In this document: positions 15,332 to 23,875 of the stretch, piece after piece
Layout of the letters: every line of letters begins with the position of its first letter
Numbering within the stretch: position 1 is the stretch's first letter
NCBI GenBank assembly: GCA_023251915.1
Contig: JAHEXW010000012.1
Location: 1-52,285, forward strand
Length of the DNA: 52,285 bases
From: Actinomycetes bacterium
Lineage (GTDB): Bacteria > Actinomycetota > JAHEXW01
Direction: 5' to 3'
Made by a program: the position numbers and the translations under genes
The notes under the pieces: model-generated
The model's database searches: none
What the model was told of the DNA's origin: nothing
Seen by the model: only the letters and a program-made list of their open reading frames with translations

Positions 15332-16045
15332 CTAGTCGAGCGCGTCGCGCAGCTTGTTTGTCAGCAGAGTCTCCCGTAGTTCTTTCGATAAAGATGCCAG
15401 GTCTTCGAGCGTGTCTACCGCGCGGGCGCGTGCGTCTTCACTGCGTTGCAGTAGGATGGGGGCTACTATCTGGGTCAAAAAGGAGCTTTCGCGTTGCGCG
15501 AAGTTCTCGTACATCCGCAGATGGCGAGGTTCTACTCCATGACGCGCTAGGCTCTTTACCAGATGCATGACGCGAACGTTTCCGGCGTCGAATAACTTGC
15601 CTTTCGGGCCGTCAACCGGCTCTACCAACCCGTACGTGACAAGTTCATTAATCTCTCGCGCGCTCAACCCCGCGGCTTCCGACGCTTCGTCGGCCGTCAT
15701 CGTTTTACTCTTGTCGGTCAAGTCGTGCGTGACTTCGTTCTTATCAGAATGGCCGCTTACCAGCTCACTAGCGTTCAGGCGGCCTCGCGCGACTTCCCTG
15801 ACCTTCTCTCGGATGACCTTCAGCGGCAGATACTGTTCCTTTTGCATCGTCAAGATCAGGCGCAGCGTCTCGGCGTCAGCTTCGGTATAGCGCCGATAGC
15901 CGCCCTTGCTGCGTTTTGGATTGAGTAAGCCTTCGTCTTCCAGGTATCTGACTTTACTGATACTCAGGTCGGGGAAATCTTTGCTCAAGCCATCTACGAC
16001 CGCCCCGATGCTTAGATAACCTTTCTTAAGAGTGCGGCTGCCCAC
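15332..16045 (-). CDS. MerR family regulator, FtsR-like
   Basis: The 237-aa protein starts with a MerR winged helix (about 8-75: YLSIGAV, SKVRYLEDEGLL, GGYRRYTEAD). It also has a second helix-turn-helix-like region (about 115-170) and a helical C-terminus. The next gene upstream encodes an FHA protein. The same pair, garA and ftsR, is found in Mycobacterium and Corynebacterium, where FtsR activates ftsZ. I infer an FtsR role from this order. The start is GTG behind AAGGGGGAG. No cysteines typical of metal-sensing MerR proteins are seen. Confidence 0.8.
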   Translation of the reverse strand: MGSRTLKKGYLSIGAVVDGLSKDFPDLSISKVRYLEDEGLLNPKRSKGGYRRYTEADAETLRLILTMQKEQYLPLKVIREKVREVARGRLNASELVSGHSDKNEVTHDLTDKSKTMTADEASEAAGLSAREINELVTYGLVEPVDGPKGKLFDAGNVRVMHLVKSLARHGVEPRHLRMYENFAQRESSFLTQIVAPILLQRSEDARARAVDTLEDLASLSKELRETLLTNKLRDALD

Positions 16046-16065
16046 CGTCTCCCCCTTCTTTTCGT

Positions 16066-16545
16066 TTACCGTCGCGTCGCGGCGGTCAAAAATATCATTT
16101 TGAACTTTCCGATCTGAATCTCGTCTTGATCGTGCAGGACGGCGCGTTCAATCTCTTGCCGGTTGACATAAGTCCCGTTCAGGCTACCGTTGTCTTCCAA
16201 CACATAGCCCGCCTCATCTCGCAAGATACGAGCGTGCTCCCGCGAGACCGTAATGTCGGATAGAAAAATATCGGCCTCGGGGTGACGGCCAAGCAAAACG
16301 CCGTCTCCCTCGACCCGGCGGGTCTCTCCGCGGTTCGGACCGTTCTCAATCATCAGCACAGGAACGTCTTCCCGCAGCTCATCCAGGCTGACGGCAACGG
16401 TTTCATCTTTCTTTTCGACCTCTATCTCGGTCGGCGAATAGATGATCGTGGTGTCTGCTGGTGAGTCTCCCCCGAGCAGCGACCCGCAGGCGGCGCAAAA
16501 ACGCGCCTCGGCATCGTTGACGTGGCCGCAGGCTGAACATTTCAT
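16066..16545 (-). CDS. GarA-like protein: zinc ribbon plus FHA domain
   Basis: The 159-aa protein has an N-terminal double-CxxC zinc ribbon (CSACGH and CAACGS), a linker and an FHA domain (about 80-150) with LLGRHPEADI, SREHARI and NGSLNGTYV. These are the phosphothreonine-binding residues of FHA domains. The linker carries DTTIIYSPTE, which resembles the TT phosphorylation motif of GarA/OdhI. Those proteins control 2-oxoglutarate metabolism under Ser/Thr kinases. No kinase gene is nearby. The linkage to an FtsR-like gene supports the assignment; regulation of the same target is inference. Confidence 0.82.
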   Translation of the reverse strand: MKCSACGHVNDAEARFCAACGSLLGGDSPADTTIIYSPTEIEVEKKDETVAVSLDELREDVPVLMIENGPNRGETRRVEGDGVLLGRHPEADIFLSDITVSREHARILRDEAGYVLEDNGSLNGTYVNRQEIERAVLHDQDEIQIGKFKMIFLTAATRR

Positions 16546-16547
16546 AA

Positions 16548-16817
16548 TTATTCCTCGAATTTGAAGTCCCAGGCCGCGAAAGCTTTGCGCATCTCGTCTT
16601 CAACGGCTTTCAGGACGGTCTCGTCTTCCATTACCTTTTCAAGCTGTGTCTCGTTAACGCGGTTGCGCACATAGGGATCGTCGAGGATGTCTTTGATTTT
16701 GCGTCCCTGGTGCAGCTCTCGAATTATATAGTGGACGACTCTGTCTTCAGCGACGTCGACAAACGCGTCAGTGAGAATCTTCGCGATCGCCTCCCGTAGC
16801 CCGTGCTCTTTCTCCAT
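16548..16817 (-). CDS. Conserved-looking small protein, 89 aa, unknown
   Basis: I do not recognise this gene. It encodes an acidic, helix-rich protein (LREAIAKILTDAFVDVAE, VVHYIIRELHQGRKIKDIL) without a signal peptide, membrane segment or cysteines. It has a clear start (ATG with a GGAGG) and lies first in the operon, two bases before the garA-like gene, behind a good promoter. The codon use matches its neighbours. It could be a partner or regulator of the FHA or MerR protein, but this rests only on position. Confidence 0.7.
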   Translation of the reverse strand: MEKEHGLREAIAKILTDAFVDVAEDRVVHYIIRELHQGRKIKDILDDPYVRNRVNETQLEKVMEDETVLKAVEDEMRKAFAAWDFKFEE

Positions 16818-16872
16818 CAGCGCCTCCGTTACGCATAGACAAGGTTATAGTAAAGGTTGAGATAACGTCTTC

Positions 16873-16902
16873 ATTATACTCACCCGCGTTAGTATCAGGC
16901 AA
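16873..16902 (-). promoter_or_regulatory. Promoter of the 89-aa orphan-garA-...-hflX operon
   Basis: On the minus strand TTGCCT and a perfect TATAAT are separated by 18 bp, about 55 bases before the first ATG. All genes from 16817 down to 10308 have gaps of at most 20 bases or overlap, so one transcript is likely. Confidence 0.75.
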
Positions 16903-16911
16903 GGGTTTAGG

Positions 16912-17685
16912 TTAGTCGCGGTCGGCCAATTCACCGGCCGTGACCAGGGTATATCCTTGCGCAAGCAAATAATCGATCAGACCGGGTAGAACGGCAACGG
17001 TTTTGTCTCTATTCCCGCCTGCGTTATTTACTAATGCGCCGCCGTCATGAAACAGTATGACGGCGCCCGGGCGGACGTAGTGCCGAACCCGCCAGGCAAT
17101 CACCGGCGCGCTCAGGAGGCTCCAGTCGGCGGCGCTGACCGACCACAAGATTATCCGGTAACCGCGGGTTAGCAGGACTTGGCGAACGGTGTCGTTGAAG
17201 AGGCCGCGAGGTGGGCGAAATAGCACCGGCTCGACGCCTGTCGCGTCCAAGACCGCTTTGTGCCCACGGTCGATTTCATCTGTCAAAGCCTGGGCCTTTA
17301 GAAATATCATGTTTACATGGCTATATGTATGGTTACCTACCTCGTGGCCTTCATCGACGATTCGGCGCGCGATGTCGGAGTGCTCCGCGGCCATCTCCCC
17401 TGTCAAGAAGAAAGTGGCTTTGACATTTTTGGCGGCCAGGATGTCAAGTATCGCGGGGGTGTAGGCGCGGCTTGGGCCGTCGTCGAAAGTTAGCGCCGCC
17501 AAGCGATCCGTGGTGCTTTGAGCGTTACGGAAGACCCCTGCCTGTAAACCGAAGCCGTGGTATTCATAGTAGCTGGCAGCCGCGGCAACGACCGCGATGA
17601 TCAGTAGGATCGAAATAACTGTGAGGGTAACGATCATGAGCTGCGAAAAATGCCTAGAAGAGGTCTTCGTCCGTTGTCGGGTCAC
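16912..17685 (-). CDS. Polysaccharide deacetylase (NodB/CE4 family)
   Basis: The protein has an N-terminal membrane anchor (about residues 17-40) and an extracytoplasmic NodB domain. The metal-binding motifs are TFDDGPS and HTYSHVN, and RPPRG is the third motif of the family. It probably removes N-acetyl groups from peptidoglycan or another cell-wall glycan. The track start at 17685 is a GTG that overlaps the upstream gene by 32 bases and lacks a clear Shine-Dalgarno sequence. The ATG at 17637 (MIVTLTVISIL), just after the upstream stop, is an alternative. Confidence 0.88.
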   Translation of the reverse strand: MTRQRTKTSSRHFSQLMIVTLTVISILLIIAVVAAAASYYEYHGFGLQAGVFRNAQSTTDRLAALTFDDGPSRAYTPAILDILAAKNVKATFFLTGEMAAEHSDIARRIVDEGHEVGNHTYSHVNMIFLKAQALTDEIDRGHKAVLDATGVEPVLFRPPRGLFNDTVRQVLLTRGYRIILWSVSAADWSLLSAPVIAWRVRHYVRPGAVILFHDGGALVNNAGGNRDKTVAVLPGLIDYLLAQGYTLVTAGELADRD

Positions 17686-17950
17686 CTAGCGAGGATTCTT
17701 TGGTCAGCAACTCGCCCAAGCGGACAATATCTTCCTTGGTGAATAGCCGTTCCCCCCGCTGCTGCTTGCCTTTAAGGCGGTTCACGAGCTCAGCGCGCAA
17801 AACGTCTATCTTTCCGTGGATAACCCGGCGCCGGTAAGAAACCCGTTCTTCTTCGGCCCTTAATTTCTCTAGGGTTTCCTTCAGCTCACTGTCGGACATG
17901 CCGGATAATTCTTTGGCCAGGTCGGCGCGCTGCTTCTCGTCTTTATCCAT
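17654..17950 (-). CDS. RsiG-like c-di-GMP-binding protein
   Basis: This 98-aa protein is mostly a helical hairpin. One segment, EERVSYRRRVIHGKID, fits the RsiG motif E-x3-S-x2-R-x3-Q-x3-D with His in place of Gln. In Streptomyces, RsiG is an anti-sigma factor that holds sigma WhiG when bound to c-di-GMP and carries two motif copies. Single-motif homologues that act as homodimers have been described in deep-branching Actinobacteria such as Rubrobacter. No sigma factor gene is in the window. The ATG is preceded by AAAGGAG. The assignment rests on the motif and fold type, not on a search. Confidence 0.7.
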   Translation of the reverse strand: MDKDEKQRADLAKELSGMSDSELKETLEKLRAEEERVSYRRRVIHGKIDVLRAELVNRLKGKQQRGERLFTKEDIVRLGELLTKESSLGDPTTDEDLF

Positions 17951-18014
17951 GCTTGTCCGCCACTCCTTTTGTTTGATTCAACGGTTAATCGTGTATCTGC
18001 TTTTGTATTGTATC

Positions 18015-18506
18015 CTACGACGAAAAGCGCTGTAAACCAAGTGCCACAGCTGTTTCAACGACGGACAGCGCGGTTTCGGCTCCTTTGTTTCCCTTACCGC
18101 CGCCTGCGCGAGCTTCGGCTTGTTCATAATTGTCGGTCGTGAGTACGCCAAATCCGACCGGGACGCCTGTATCTAAACTGACTCGCAGCAACCCCTGCGC
18201 CGCCGCCGCGGACACGTAGTCGAAATGGGGCGTCTCGCCTCTGATAACTGCGCCAAGCGCGATAATGCCGTCGTATAGGCCGGTGTCGGCCAGCGATTTT
18301 GCGAATACAGGCAACTCGTAACACCCCGGCACCCGGTAGACTTCTGTCGCGCGTGCGGCCGCTCCCGCCCGCTGCAGCGCGTCGAGCGCCCCAGCAAGCA
18401 ATTTATCAGTGATAGTCGCATTAAAACGGGCGGCGACTACGGCCAGGCGCATTCCGGACGCGTCCGGCATACTGCCTTCGGTAAATAGGTCTCTGTCTTC
18501 TGCCAT
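18015..18506 (-). CDS. ribH: 6,7-dimethyl-8-ribityllumazine synthase
   Basis: RibH condenses the ribityl-pyrimidine intermediate with dihydroxybutanone phosphate to give lumazine, the riboflavin precursor. The 163-aa protein shows VVAARFN near the start, GAVIRGETPHFDYV with the catalytic His region, and GVLTTDNYEQAEARAGG. It is the last gene of the rib operon, 10 bases after ribBA. Confidence 0.95.
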   Translation of the reverse strand: MAEDRDLFTEGSMPDASGMRLAVVAARFNATITDKLLAGALDALQRAGAAARATEVYRVPGCYELPVFAKSLADTGLYDGIIALGAVIRGETPHFDYVSAAAAQGLLRVSLDTGVPVGFGVLTTDNYEQAEARAGGGKGNKGAETALSVVETAVALGLQRFSS

Positions 18507-18516
18507 GCCTCTCCCC

Positions 18517-19731
18517 CTAAATCTTTAGGTCGTCGTCTAGCAGGTCGTGGCCGAGCTTATGCTTTTTTGTCCGCAGGTACTTAACGTTGCCCGCTTGGGC
18601 TTTGACGCGCAGCGGCACTCGCTTTGTCACCTTCAGACCGTACCCTTCCAATCCGACAATCTTGCGCGGATTGTTGGTCATCAAATGGATTGTAGTCAGC
18701 CCAAGGTCAGAGAGAATCTGGGCCCCGATACCATAGGTTCTCAGGTCCGGCGCGAAACCAAGATCAAGATTCGCTTCTACCGTATCTCGGCCTTGTTCTT
18801 GCAGCTCGTAAGCCTTAAGCTTGTTTATCAGTCCGATTCCTCTGCCCTCTTCCGCCATATACAGGAGCACTCCGGCGCCCTCGCGCTCAATCATAGCCAG
18901 CGCGGTTTCCAGTTGTTCGCCGCAGTCGCAGCGCAGTGATTTCATAACATCACCTGTTAGGCACTCGGAATGAACCCGCACCAAGACGTCCTTTCGTCCG
19001 GCGACGTCGCCTTTCACCAGCGCGACATGCGCCTTGTCGTCCGGCAGGGACCGGTAGGCCACCGCCCGGAAGTGGCCAAAACGAGTCGGCATATCGACTT
19101 CGGCCTCTCGTTCGATCAATCGTTCCGTCCGTCGCCGGTATTCAATAAGATCCGCAACCGTTATCATTTTGAGGCCGTGCTCGGCCGCGACCTTTTGCAA
19201 CTCGGGTACCCTGGCCATCGTGCCGTCTTCCTGCATAATCTCGCAAATGACTCCCGCTGGATACAAACCCGCCAACCTGGCCAGATCAACCGCCGCTTCG
19301 GTATGGCCGGCCCGCGCCAGGACGCCTCCTTCGCGGGCGCGCAACGGAAATACGTGCCCCGGCTGGCTGATGTCTTCCGGCTTGGTGGCCGGGTCGACCG
19401 CCGCCTTAGCGGTAACGGCGCGATCGTGAGCGGAAATTCCCGTGGTTATCTTGCCTTTAGCTCCGATACTGACGTGAAACGCCGTTTGCTGTTCGCTGGT
19501 ATTGTCCGCCACCATGACGGGAATTTTCAGCTCGTCCAAACGCGCACCCGTCATCGGGAGGCAAATAAGCCCGCGGCCGTAACGCGCCATAAAGTTGATT
19601 GCAGACGCGGTAATCTTGTCCGCCGCCATTACGAAATCGCCTTCGTTCTCGCGATCTTCGTCATCGGTTACTATGACCATACGGCCGTGTTTAATGTCGG
19701 CTAACGCCGCCTCTATTGTGGCGAAACTCAT
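18517..19731 (-). CDS. ribBA: Bifunctional DHBP synthase / GTP cyclohydrolase II
   Basis: The N-terminal half (about 1-200) is the RibB domain, which makes 3,4-dihydroxy-2-butanone 4-phosphate; [11 protein letters not shown] and [16 protein letters not shown] are its signature segments. The C-terminal half (about 205-404) is the RibA domain, which opens GTP. It has the zinc cysteines in [20 protein letters not shown] and the motif [11 protein letters not shown]. The 404 residues fit an intact fusion. The start overlaps the ribE stop by four bases. Confidence 0.95.
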   Translation of the reverse strand: MSFATIEAALADIKHGRMVIVTDDEDRENEGDFVMAADKITASAINFMARYGRGLICLPMTGARLDELKIPVMVADNTSEQQTAFHVSIGAKGKITTGISAHDRAVTAKAAVDPATKPEDISQPGHVFPLRAREGGVLARAGHTEAAVDLARLAGLYPAGVICEIMQEDGTMARVPELQKVAAEHGLKMITVADLIEYRRRTERLIEREAEVDMPTRFGHFRAVAYRSLPDDKAHVALVKGDVAGRKDVLVRVHSECLTGDVMKSLRCDCGEQLETALAMIEREGAGVLLYMAEEGRGIGLINKLKAYELQEQGRDTVEANLDLGFAPDLRTYGIGAQILSDLGLTTIHLMTNNPRKIVGLEGYGLKVTKRVPLRVKAQAGNVKYLRTKKHKLGHDLLDDDLKI

Positions 19732-20306
19732 GATTGCCGCCTTATGTAACGGGCCAACATGTCTACTTCGATATTCACCGGGGAGCCGACATTTTTGGCC
19801 CCGAGGGTCGTCACCGCTAGGGTGTGCGGGATCAGGGAGACCGTAAAGCCGGCATCGTTGACATCAACAACGGTCAAGCTAATGCCGTCTATCGCGACAC
19901 TGCCCTTGGGCGCAATAAACTCGAGTAATGCCGGATCCATCTCGAAACCCAAAATAATCGCGTTTTGTTCTGTTTGGCTGGAGACGATTGTTGCCGCGCA
20001 ATCAACGTGGCCGCTGACGAAATGGCCGCCCAGACGGTCGCCGACGCGCAGCGCCATTTCCAGATTCACCGGGTCTCCCGGACGCAAGCCGCCAAGGTCC
20101 GTCTTGCGCAGCGTCTCAGGCATGACATCGGCCGTGAAACGATCGGCGGCACGGTCGGTCACCGTTAGGCAAACGCCGTTAACAGAAATGCTGTCGCCTA
20201 TCTTTACGTCATTCAGCCAGTCCACGGCTTTGATTATGAGACGGGGCGAGTCGCCCACATCTATTTCTTCAACGTGCCCTAGTTTCTCAATGATTCCCGA
20301 AAACAT
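19728..20306 (-). CDS. ribE: Riboflavin synthase, alpha chain
   Basis: This enzyme dismutates two lumazine molecules to riboflavin. The protein has two similar beta-barrel halves, each with a GDS(I/V)-type loop ([30 protein letters not shown]) and a GHV(D) motif. I use the ATG at 20306 ([10 protein letters not shown]), the invariant N-terminus of the family, preceded by GAGGAG; the track start at 20339 adds 11 residues. The result is 192 aa. It follows ribD by 66 bases. Confidence 0.95.
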   Translation of the reverse strand: MFSGIIEKLGHVEEIDVGDSPRLIIKAVDWLNDVKIGDSISVNGVCLTVTDRAADRFTADVMPETLRKTDLGGLRPGDPVNLEMALRVGDRLGGHFVSGHVDCAATIVSSQTEQNAIILGFEMDPALLEFIAPKGSVAIDGISLTVVDVNDAGFTVSLIPHTLAVTTLGAKNVGSPVNIEVDMLARYIRRQS

Positions 20307-20372
20307 CTTCGCTCCTCGTTCTCCTGGGCTTACGCCCATGTCATCTTAGTAATCCTTGTACTCCTAATACTC

Positions 20373-21476
20373 TTACGGTTCTAAAGGGTATGCCTCGATC
20401 ATGATGTCGTCACCAATGTTTTCACAGGTATCGAAGCGCAATCCCCGGGCATCCTCGATGTCTTCTACACCCACGCCTCCGTAAAACCCCAGTGCGGCCG
20501 TGCCGCCGATAAGCTTCGGCGCAACGAAGAACACATATTTGTCGACCAAACCCTCGGTAATGAATGCGGTGGTCAACGCGGCTCCCCCTTCAACCATTAT
20601 TGAAACCAGACCCCGTTGCCCCAATTCACGCAGCAGCCGTTGCAGATCGATGCGGTCACCGTGTCGCGGCACGACCATGATCTCGGCGCCCGCCTCGCTG
20701 AGCTTTTGTGATGCGTCCAGGCTCATCAAGTCCGTAGTCGCGATTATGGTCGTCTGCTTGGGAGCGCCCTGAATGACGAGTGCTGACGCCGGGATCCGCC
20801 CTTTGCCGTCCACTACGATGCGAACCGGCTGGTGCCCCGTGTAGCCATCCAACCGAACATCGAGCCTCGGATCGTCCGCCAAAACCGTCCCGATTCCGGT
20901 CAGGACGGCGTCATTAATGCTCCGAATACCGTGGGCTTTGGCCCTAGCCGGCTCGCCGGTGATCCAGCGGGAGCTGCCCGTCTTGGTCGCGATGCGGCCA
21001 TCCAGGCTCATCGCGGTTTTAAGAGTCACGAACGGCAAACCGCTCACGATATATTTGTTGTAAGCTTCATTCAATTGCGCGGCCTCTGCGGCCAGAGGAC
21101 CCTCGTCGACGGTCACCCCGGCGGCTCTCAAGGCCAACACTCCTCGCCCGCTTACTGCCGGGTTCGGGTCAAGCGTGCCAATAATTACCCGATTGATACC
21201 GGCTTTGACGATTGCGTCTGTGCACGGAGGCGTTCGCCCTTGGGTATTGCAGGGTTCCAGGCTGACGTACAGCGTGCCGCCGTATGCCGCTTGTCCGGCC
21301 GCGCGCAAGGCATTCACCTCGGCGTGCGGACCGCCGGCATACTCGTGCCAGCCTTCGCCGACGATCCCGCCCGCCTGCACGACGAGCGCCCCGACGGCCG
21401 GATTCGGACTGGTTTGCCCCAATCCGCGCGCGGCCAGCTCGATCGCCCTCTGCATGAATTTATCGTGTTCCGCCAC
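20373..21476 (-). CDS. ribD: Bifunctional pyrimidine deaminase / reductase
   Basis: RibD carries out the deamination and reduction steps after GTP ring opening. The N-terminal deaminase domain (1-145) has the zinc site HAEVNAL and PCNTQGRTPPC. The C-terminal reductase domain follows with TLKTAMSLDGRIAT and MVEGGAALTTAFI. The start is GTG at 21476 behind AAGGAG. It is the first gene of the operon, downstream of the FMN riboswitch and its terminator. The length of 367 aa is normal. Confidence 0.95.
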   Translation of the reverse strand: MAEHDKFMQRAIELAARGLGQTSPNPAVGALVVQAGGIVGEGWHEYAGGPHAEVNALRAAGQAAYGGTLYVSLEPCNTQGRTPPCTDAIVKAGINRVIIGTLDPNPAVSGRGVLALRAAGVTVDEGPLAAEAAQLNEAYNKYIVSGLPFVTLKTAMSLDGRIATKTGSSRWITGEPARAKAHGIRSINDAVLTGIGTVLADDPRLDVRLDGYTGHQPVRIVVDGKGRIPASALVIQGAPKQTTIIATTDLMSLDASQKLSEAGAEIMVVPRHGDRIDLQRLLRELGQRGLVSIMVEGGAALTTAFITEGLVDKYVFFVAPKLIGGTAALGFYGGVGVEDIEDARGLRFDTCENIGDDIMIEAYPLEP

Positions 21477-21497
21477 GACTTTCTCCTTCGGATCAAA

Positions 21498-21536
21498 TAA
21501 AAAACGCCTGATGCTAGTGCACCAAGCGCCGCGTTT
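21498..21536 (-). terminator. Rho-independent terminator of the FMN riboswitch
   Basis: On the minus strand GCGCTTGGTGC, a four-base loop ACTA and GCATCAGGCG form a stem of about ten pairs followed by TTTTTT. It stands between the FMN aptamer and ribD. This is the usual place for riboswitch-controlled transcription termination. Confidence 0.85.
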
Positions 21537-21571
21537 AGAGCGTAAATGTTCGCTATAACGGTATTATACGG

Positions 21572-21713
21572 CGCCCTCTTTCATCCGGACTATACCGTCG
21601 GCTCCGGTTTACTCACCGGAATCTACTCCATGTTTCGAATCGGAGCTCGCGGGCTCTCCACTTAGCGTGGATTACCGCCGGTCGGGAATCTCACCCTGCC
21701 CTGAAGGCCTTTT
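21572..21713 (-). promoter_or_regulatory. FMN riboswitch (RFN element)
   Basis: On the minus strand the conserved RFN blocks appear in order: CTTCAGGGCAGGGTGAGATT, CCCGACCGGCGGTA, then CGCGAGC, GATTCCGGTGA and CCGACGGTATAGTCCGGATG, closed by AGAGGGCGCC. FMN binding should favour the downstream terminator and shut off ribD-ribE-ribBA-ribH. A TATAAT at 21722-21727, overlapping the region just before the metallopeptidase stop, is the likely -10. Confidence 0.95.
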
Positions 21714-21730
21714 ATGCTGAAATTATATCA

Positions 21731-22432
21731 TCAATCGTTGCGGCCGCGCAGAATCAGATAGAGTAGTGTGACCACGGCGGAAGCGGCCGCGGCGACGTAT
21801 GTAAGTGCGGCGGCGCTCAACACCTTGCGGGTCGGACGGTATTCATCGTCGGAGATTATCCCGCTCTCGGCTAGCTGAGCCATGGCCCGGCGGCTCGCAT
21901 TGAATTCCACCGGCAAAGTCACTATCTGAAACAGGACGGCAATCGCAAAAACGGCAATGCCGATGTTCATGATCAGATACCCGGCCGACGAATGAAACCA
22001 ACCGACGACCAAAAGACCAACGAAAAATAAGGGAATCGCCATCTGGCTGCCGAAATTGGCGGCCGGCACCAGGCCCGCCCGCAGGCGCATCGGCCAGTAG
22101 CCGCGGGCGTCCTGCATCGCGTGGCCGGCTTCATGGGCAGCGACGCCAAGTGCCGCCAGAGACAAACCTTCGTATACCTCCGGTGATAGGTGAAGTATGC
22201 GGGCCCGTGGATCATAGTTGTCGCTCAGGTTCCCCTGAACCTTATCAATCGCTACGTCTTGGAGGTTGTTGCCATCCAATAGGCGCCGGCTTGCCTGCGC
22301 GCCAGTCAACCCTGAATGAGGCGCCACTTGGGAGTATTTGCGAAAAGCAGACTTGACCCTGTACTGGGCATACAGAGTGAACGCCAACACGGGAGCCATC
22401 AATATCAGATATAGAGGGTCGAAGAAGAACAT
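21731..22432 (-). CDS. Membrane zinc metallopeptidase (YugP-like, Zn_peptidase_2)
   Basis: The 233-aa protein has an N-terminal membrane helix, the zinc motif AAHEAGHAMQ near residue 115 and two or three C-terminal membrane helices. This matches the YugP family, whose role is not established. It starts four bases after fmt and so belongs to the priA-def-fmt run. The rib operon promoter lies at its 3' end. Confidence 0.88.
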   Translation of the reverse strand: MFFFDPLYLILMAPVLAFTLYAQYRVKSAFRKYSQVAPHSGLTGAQASRRLLDGNNLQDVAIDKVQGNLSDNYDPRARILHLSPEVYEGLSLAALGVAAHEAGHAMQDARGYWPMRLRAGLVPAANFGSQMAIPLFFVGLLVVGWFHSSAGYLIMNIGIAVFAIAVLFQIVTLPVEFNASRRAMAQLAESGIISDDEYRPTRKVLSAAALTYVAAAASAVVTLLYLILRGRND

Positions 22433-22436
22433 AAGC

Positions 22437-23363
22437 TTATTCTACCACTGCGCCTGGTTGCGGCCGGTAACCGCGGACAAAATCTGCTCCCGTCAACCGC
22501 GCCCGGCCAGCCGGTTGCACCTCTGACAGAAGCAAAGCGCCTGAGCCGCAGGCGACGACCGGTCCGGCATCAGTGATCTCTACTATCGTGCCCGGCGCCG
22601 CGGACACCGCGAGAGGTAGCGCGGCAGCGCGCCATACCTTGACGCGGTTGCCGGCGAACATGAAATAGGCGCCCGGGTCGGAATTCAGACCGCGCACCAG
22701 GTTCTTCAGGCCTATGGCGTCCCCCTGCCAATTGATCTTGGCTTCGGCTTTGTCGATTTTGGGAGCCTGGGTTGCGGCATCCGGCTGAGGCCGCCATACC
22801 GCGCGGCCGGATTCCATCAGATCAAGCGCATCCAATAGCAGTTCGGCGCCGATTACGCTGAGCTTGCCGAACATGTCACCGGCTGTATCGTCTGCCTCGA
22901 TCGGGAGCGTGGCCGTCAGCAGGATGTCGCCGGTATCAACCTCCGGAGCAACCTTGACAATCGTTACGCCGGTCTCGGGATCGCCATTAATCACGGCTCT
23001 CTGGATCGGCGCCGCGCCGCGGTAATGCGGCAGAATCGACCCGTGAATGTTTATCGCCCCCAGCGGCGGATCAGTCCAAACCCAAGCCGGCAGTATCCGC
23101 CCATACGCGGCGACTACAACCAGTTCCGGTTGATAAGACATCAGCGTTTCGCGCGCCGGAGCGTCGCGCAATGATTCGGGCTGCCAGACTGGTATCCCCT
23201 GCGCGGCGGCGGCAAAATGCACCGGTGTAGGAGTCGTCTTCAGGCCGCGGCCCCGTGGCCGATCAGGTTGGCTGACTGCCACCACTACGTCGTGGCGGCT
23301 CTCCACGAGAGCCAGTAGCGGCGGGACGGCAAAGTCGCCCGTACCCATGTAGGCTATCCGGAT
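22437..23363 (-). CDS. fmt: Methionyl-tRNA formyltransferase, apparent non-ATG start
   Basis: Fmt formylates initiator Met-tRNA. The protein shows the family blocks GAINIHGSILPHYRGAAPIQ, GDPETGVTIV and EVDTGDILL. The first ATG (23348) would begin MGTGDF and would lack the first beta strand that every Fmt has. Upstream codons in frame read ATA ATC CGG ATA GCC TAC ATG, with no ATG, GTG or TTG before them, and a GGGAGGA lies at good distance. Starting at ATC (23363) gives M-RIAYMGTGDFAVP, an exact family N-terminus, 308 aa. ATA at 23366 is the alternative. The start overlaps the def stop. Confidence 0.85.
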   Translation of the reverse strand: MRIAYMGTGDFAVPPLLALVESRHDVVVAVSQPDRPRGRGLKTTPTPVHFAAAAQGIPVWQPESLRDAPARETLMSYQPELVVVAAYGRILPAWVWTDPPLGAINIHGSILPHYRGAAPIQRAVINGDPETGVTIVKVAPEVDTGDILLTATLPIEADDTAGDMFGKLSVIGAELLLDALDLMESGRAVWRPQPDAATQAPKIDKAEAKINWQGDAIGLKNLVRGLNSDPGAYFMFAGNRVKVWRAAALPLAVSAAPGTIVEITDAGPVVACGSGALLLSEVQPAGRARLTGADFVRGYRPQPGAVVE

Positions 23364-23851
23364 TATTCTCGGTCCTCCCTGATCATGTCGTTGATTAGGC
23401 GCCGCCGATCCTTTTCCGTTGTACGGTCAATGATCATCAATCCGTTCAGGTGGTCGATCTCATGCTGAAACATCCTGGCCAGTAAGCCCTCGGCTTCTAT
23501 CTCCCGCGCTTCCCCCAGCTCGTCGAGCGCTCTGACTTTCACCGCGGTGCAGCGGCGAACGATTACTTCGCCGCCGGGAATACTCAAGCAGCCCTCCGTG
23601 TCTTCCTCTGTTTCGTCACTTTCCCACACCACCTGTGGATTAAGCATGACGCGCGGACCTTCGCCCATATCGTAGACGAAAATTCGCTTTAGGATTCCCA
23701 CCTGCGGGGCGGCAAGACCTAAACCATTTGCTTCACGCAGGGTATCGGTCATGTCTCTGATTATCTTCTTGAGTTCGGCCTGGTCGATATCGCCTTCCGG
23801 AATCGGATATCTAAGAACCGGGTCTCCCAATTTGTGAATTGCTAGGACCAT
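23363..23851 (-). CDS. def: Peptide deformylase
   Basis: Def removes the formyl group from nascent proteins. All three family motifs are present: GLAAPQVG, EGCLSIPG and QHEIDHLNG. The cysteine and the two histidines in them bind the catalytic metal. The length of 162 aa is normal. It lies between priA (24-base gap) and fmt (overlap), the common priA-def-fmt order. Confidence 0.95.
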   Translation of the reverse strand: MVLAIHKLGDPVLRYPIPEGDIDQAELKKIIRDMTDTLREANGLGLAAPQVGILKRIFVYDMGEGPRVMLNPQVVWESDETEEDTEGCLSIPGGEVIVRRCTAVKVRALDELGEAREIEAEGLLARMFQHEIDHLNGLMIIDRTTEKDRRRLINDMIREDRE

Positions 23852-23875
23852 TACGAACCTCCACTAATAAGCATA

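Noticed and set aside
18970-19704. 244-aa plus-strand ORF
   Set aside because: It is antisense to ribBA, which has complete motifs for both domains.
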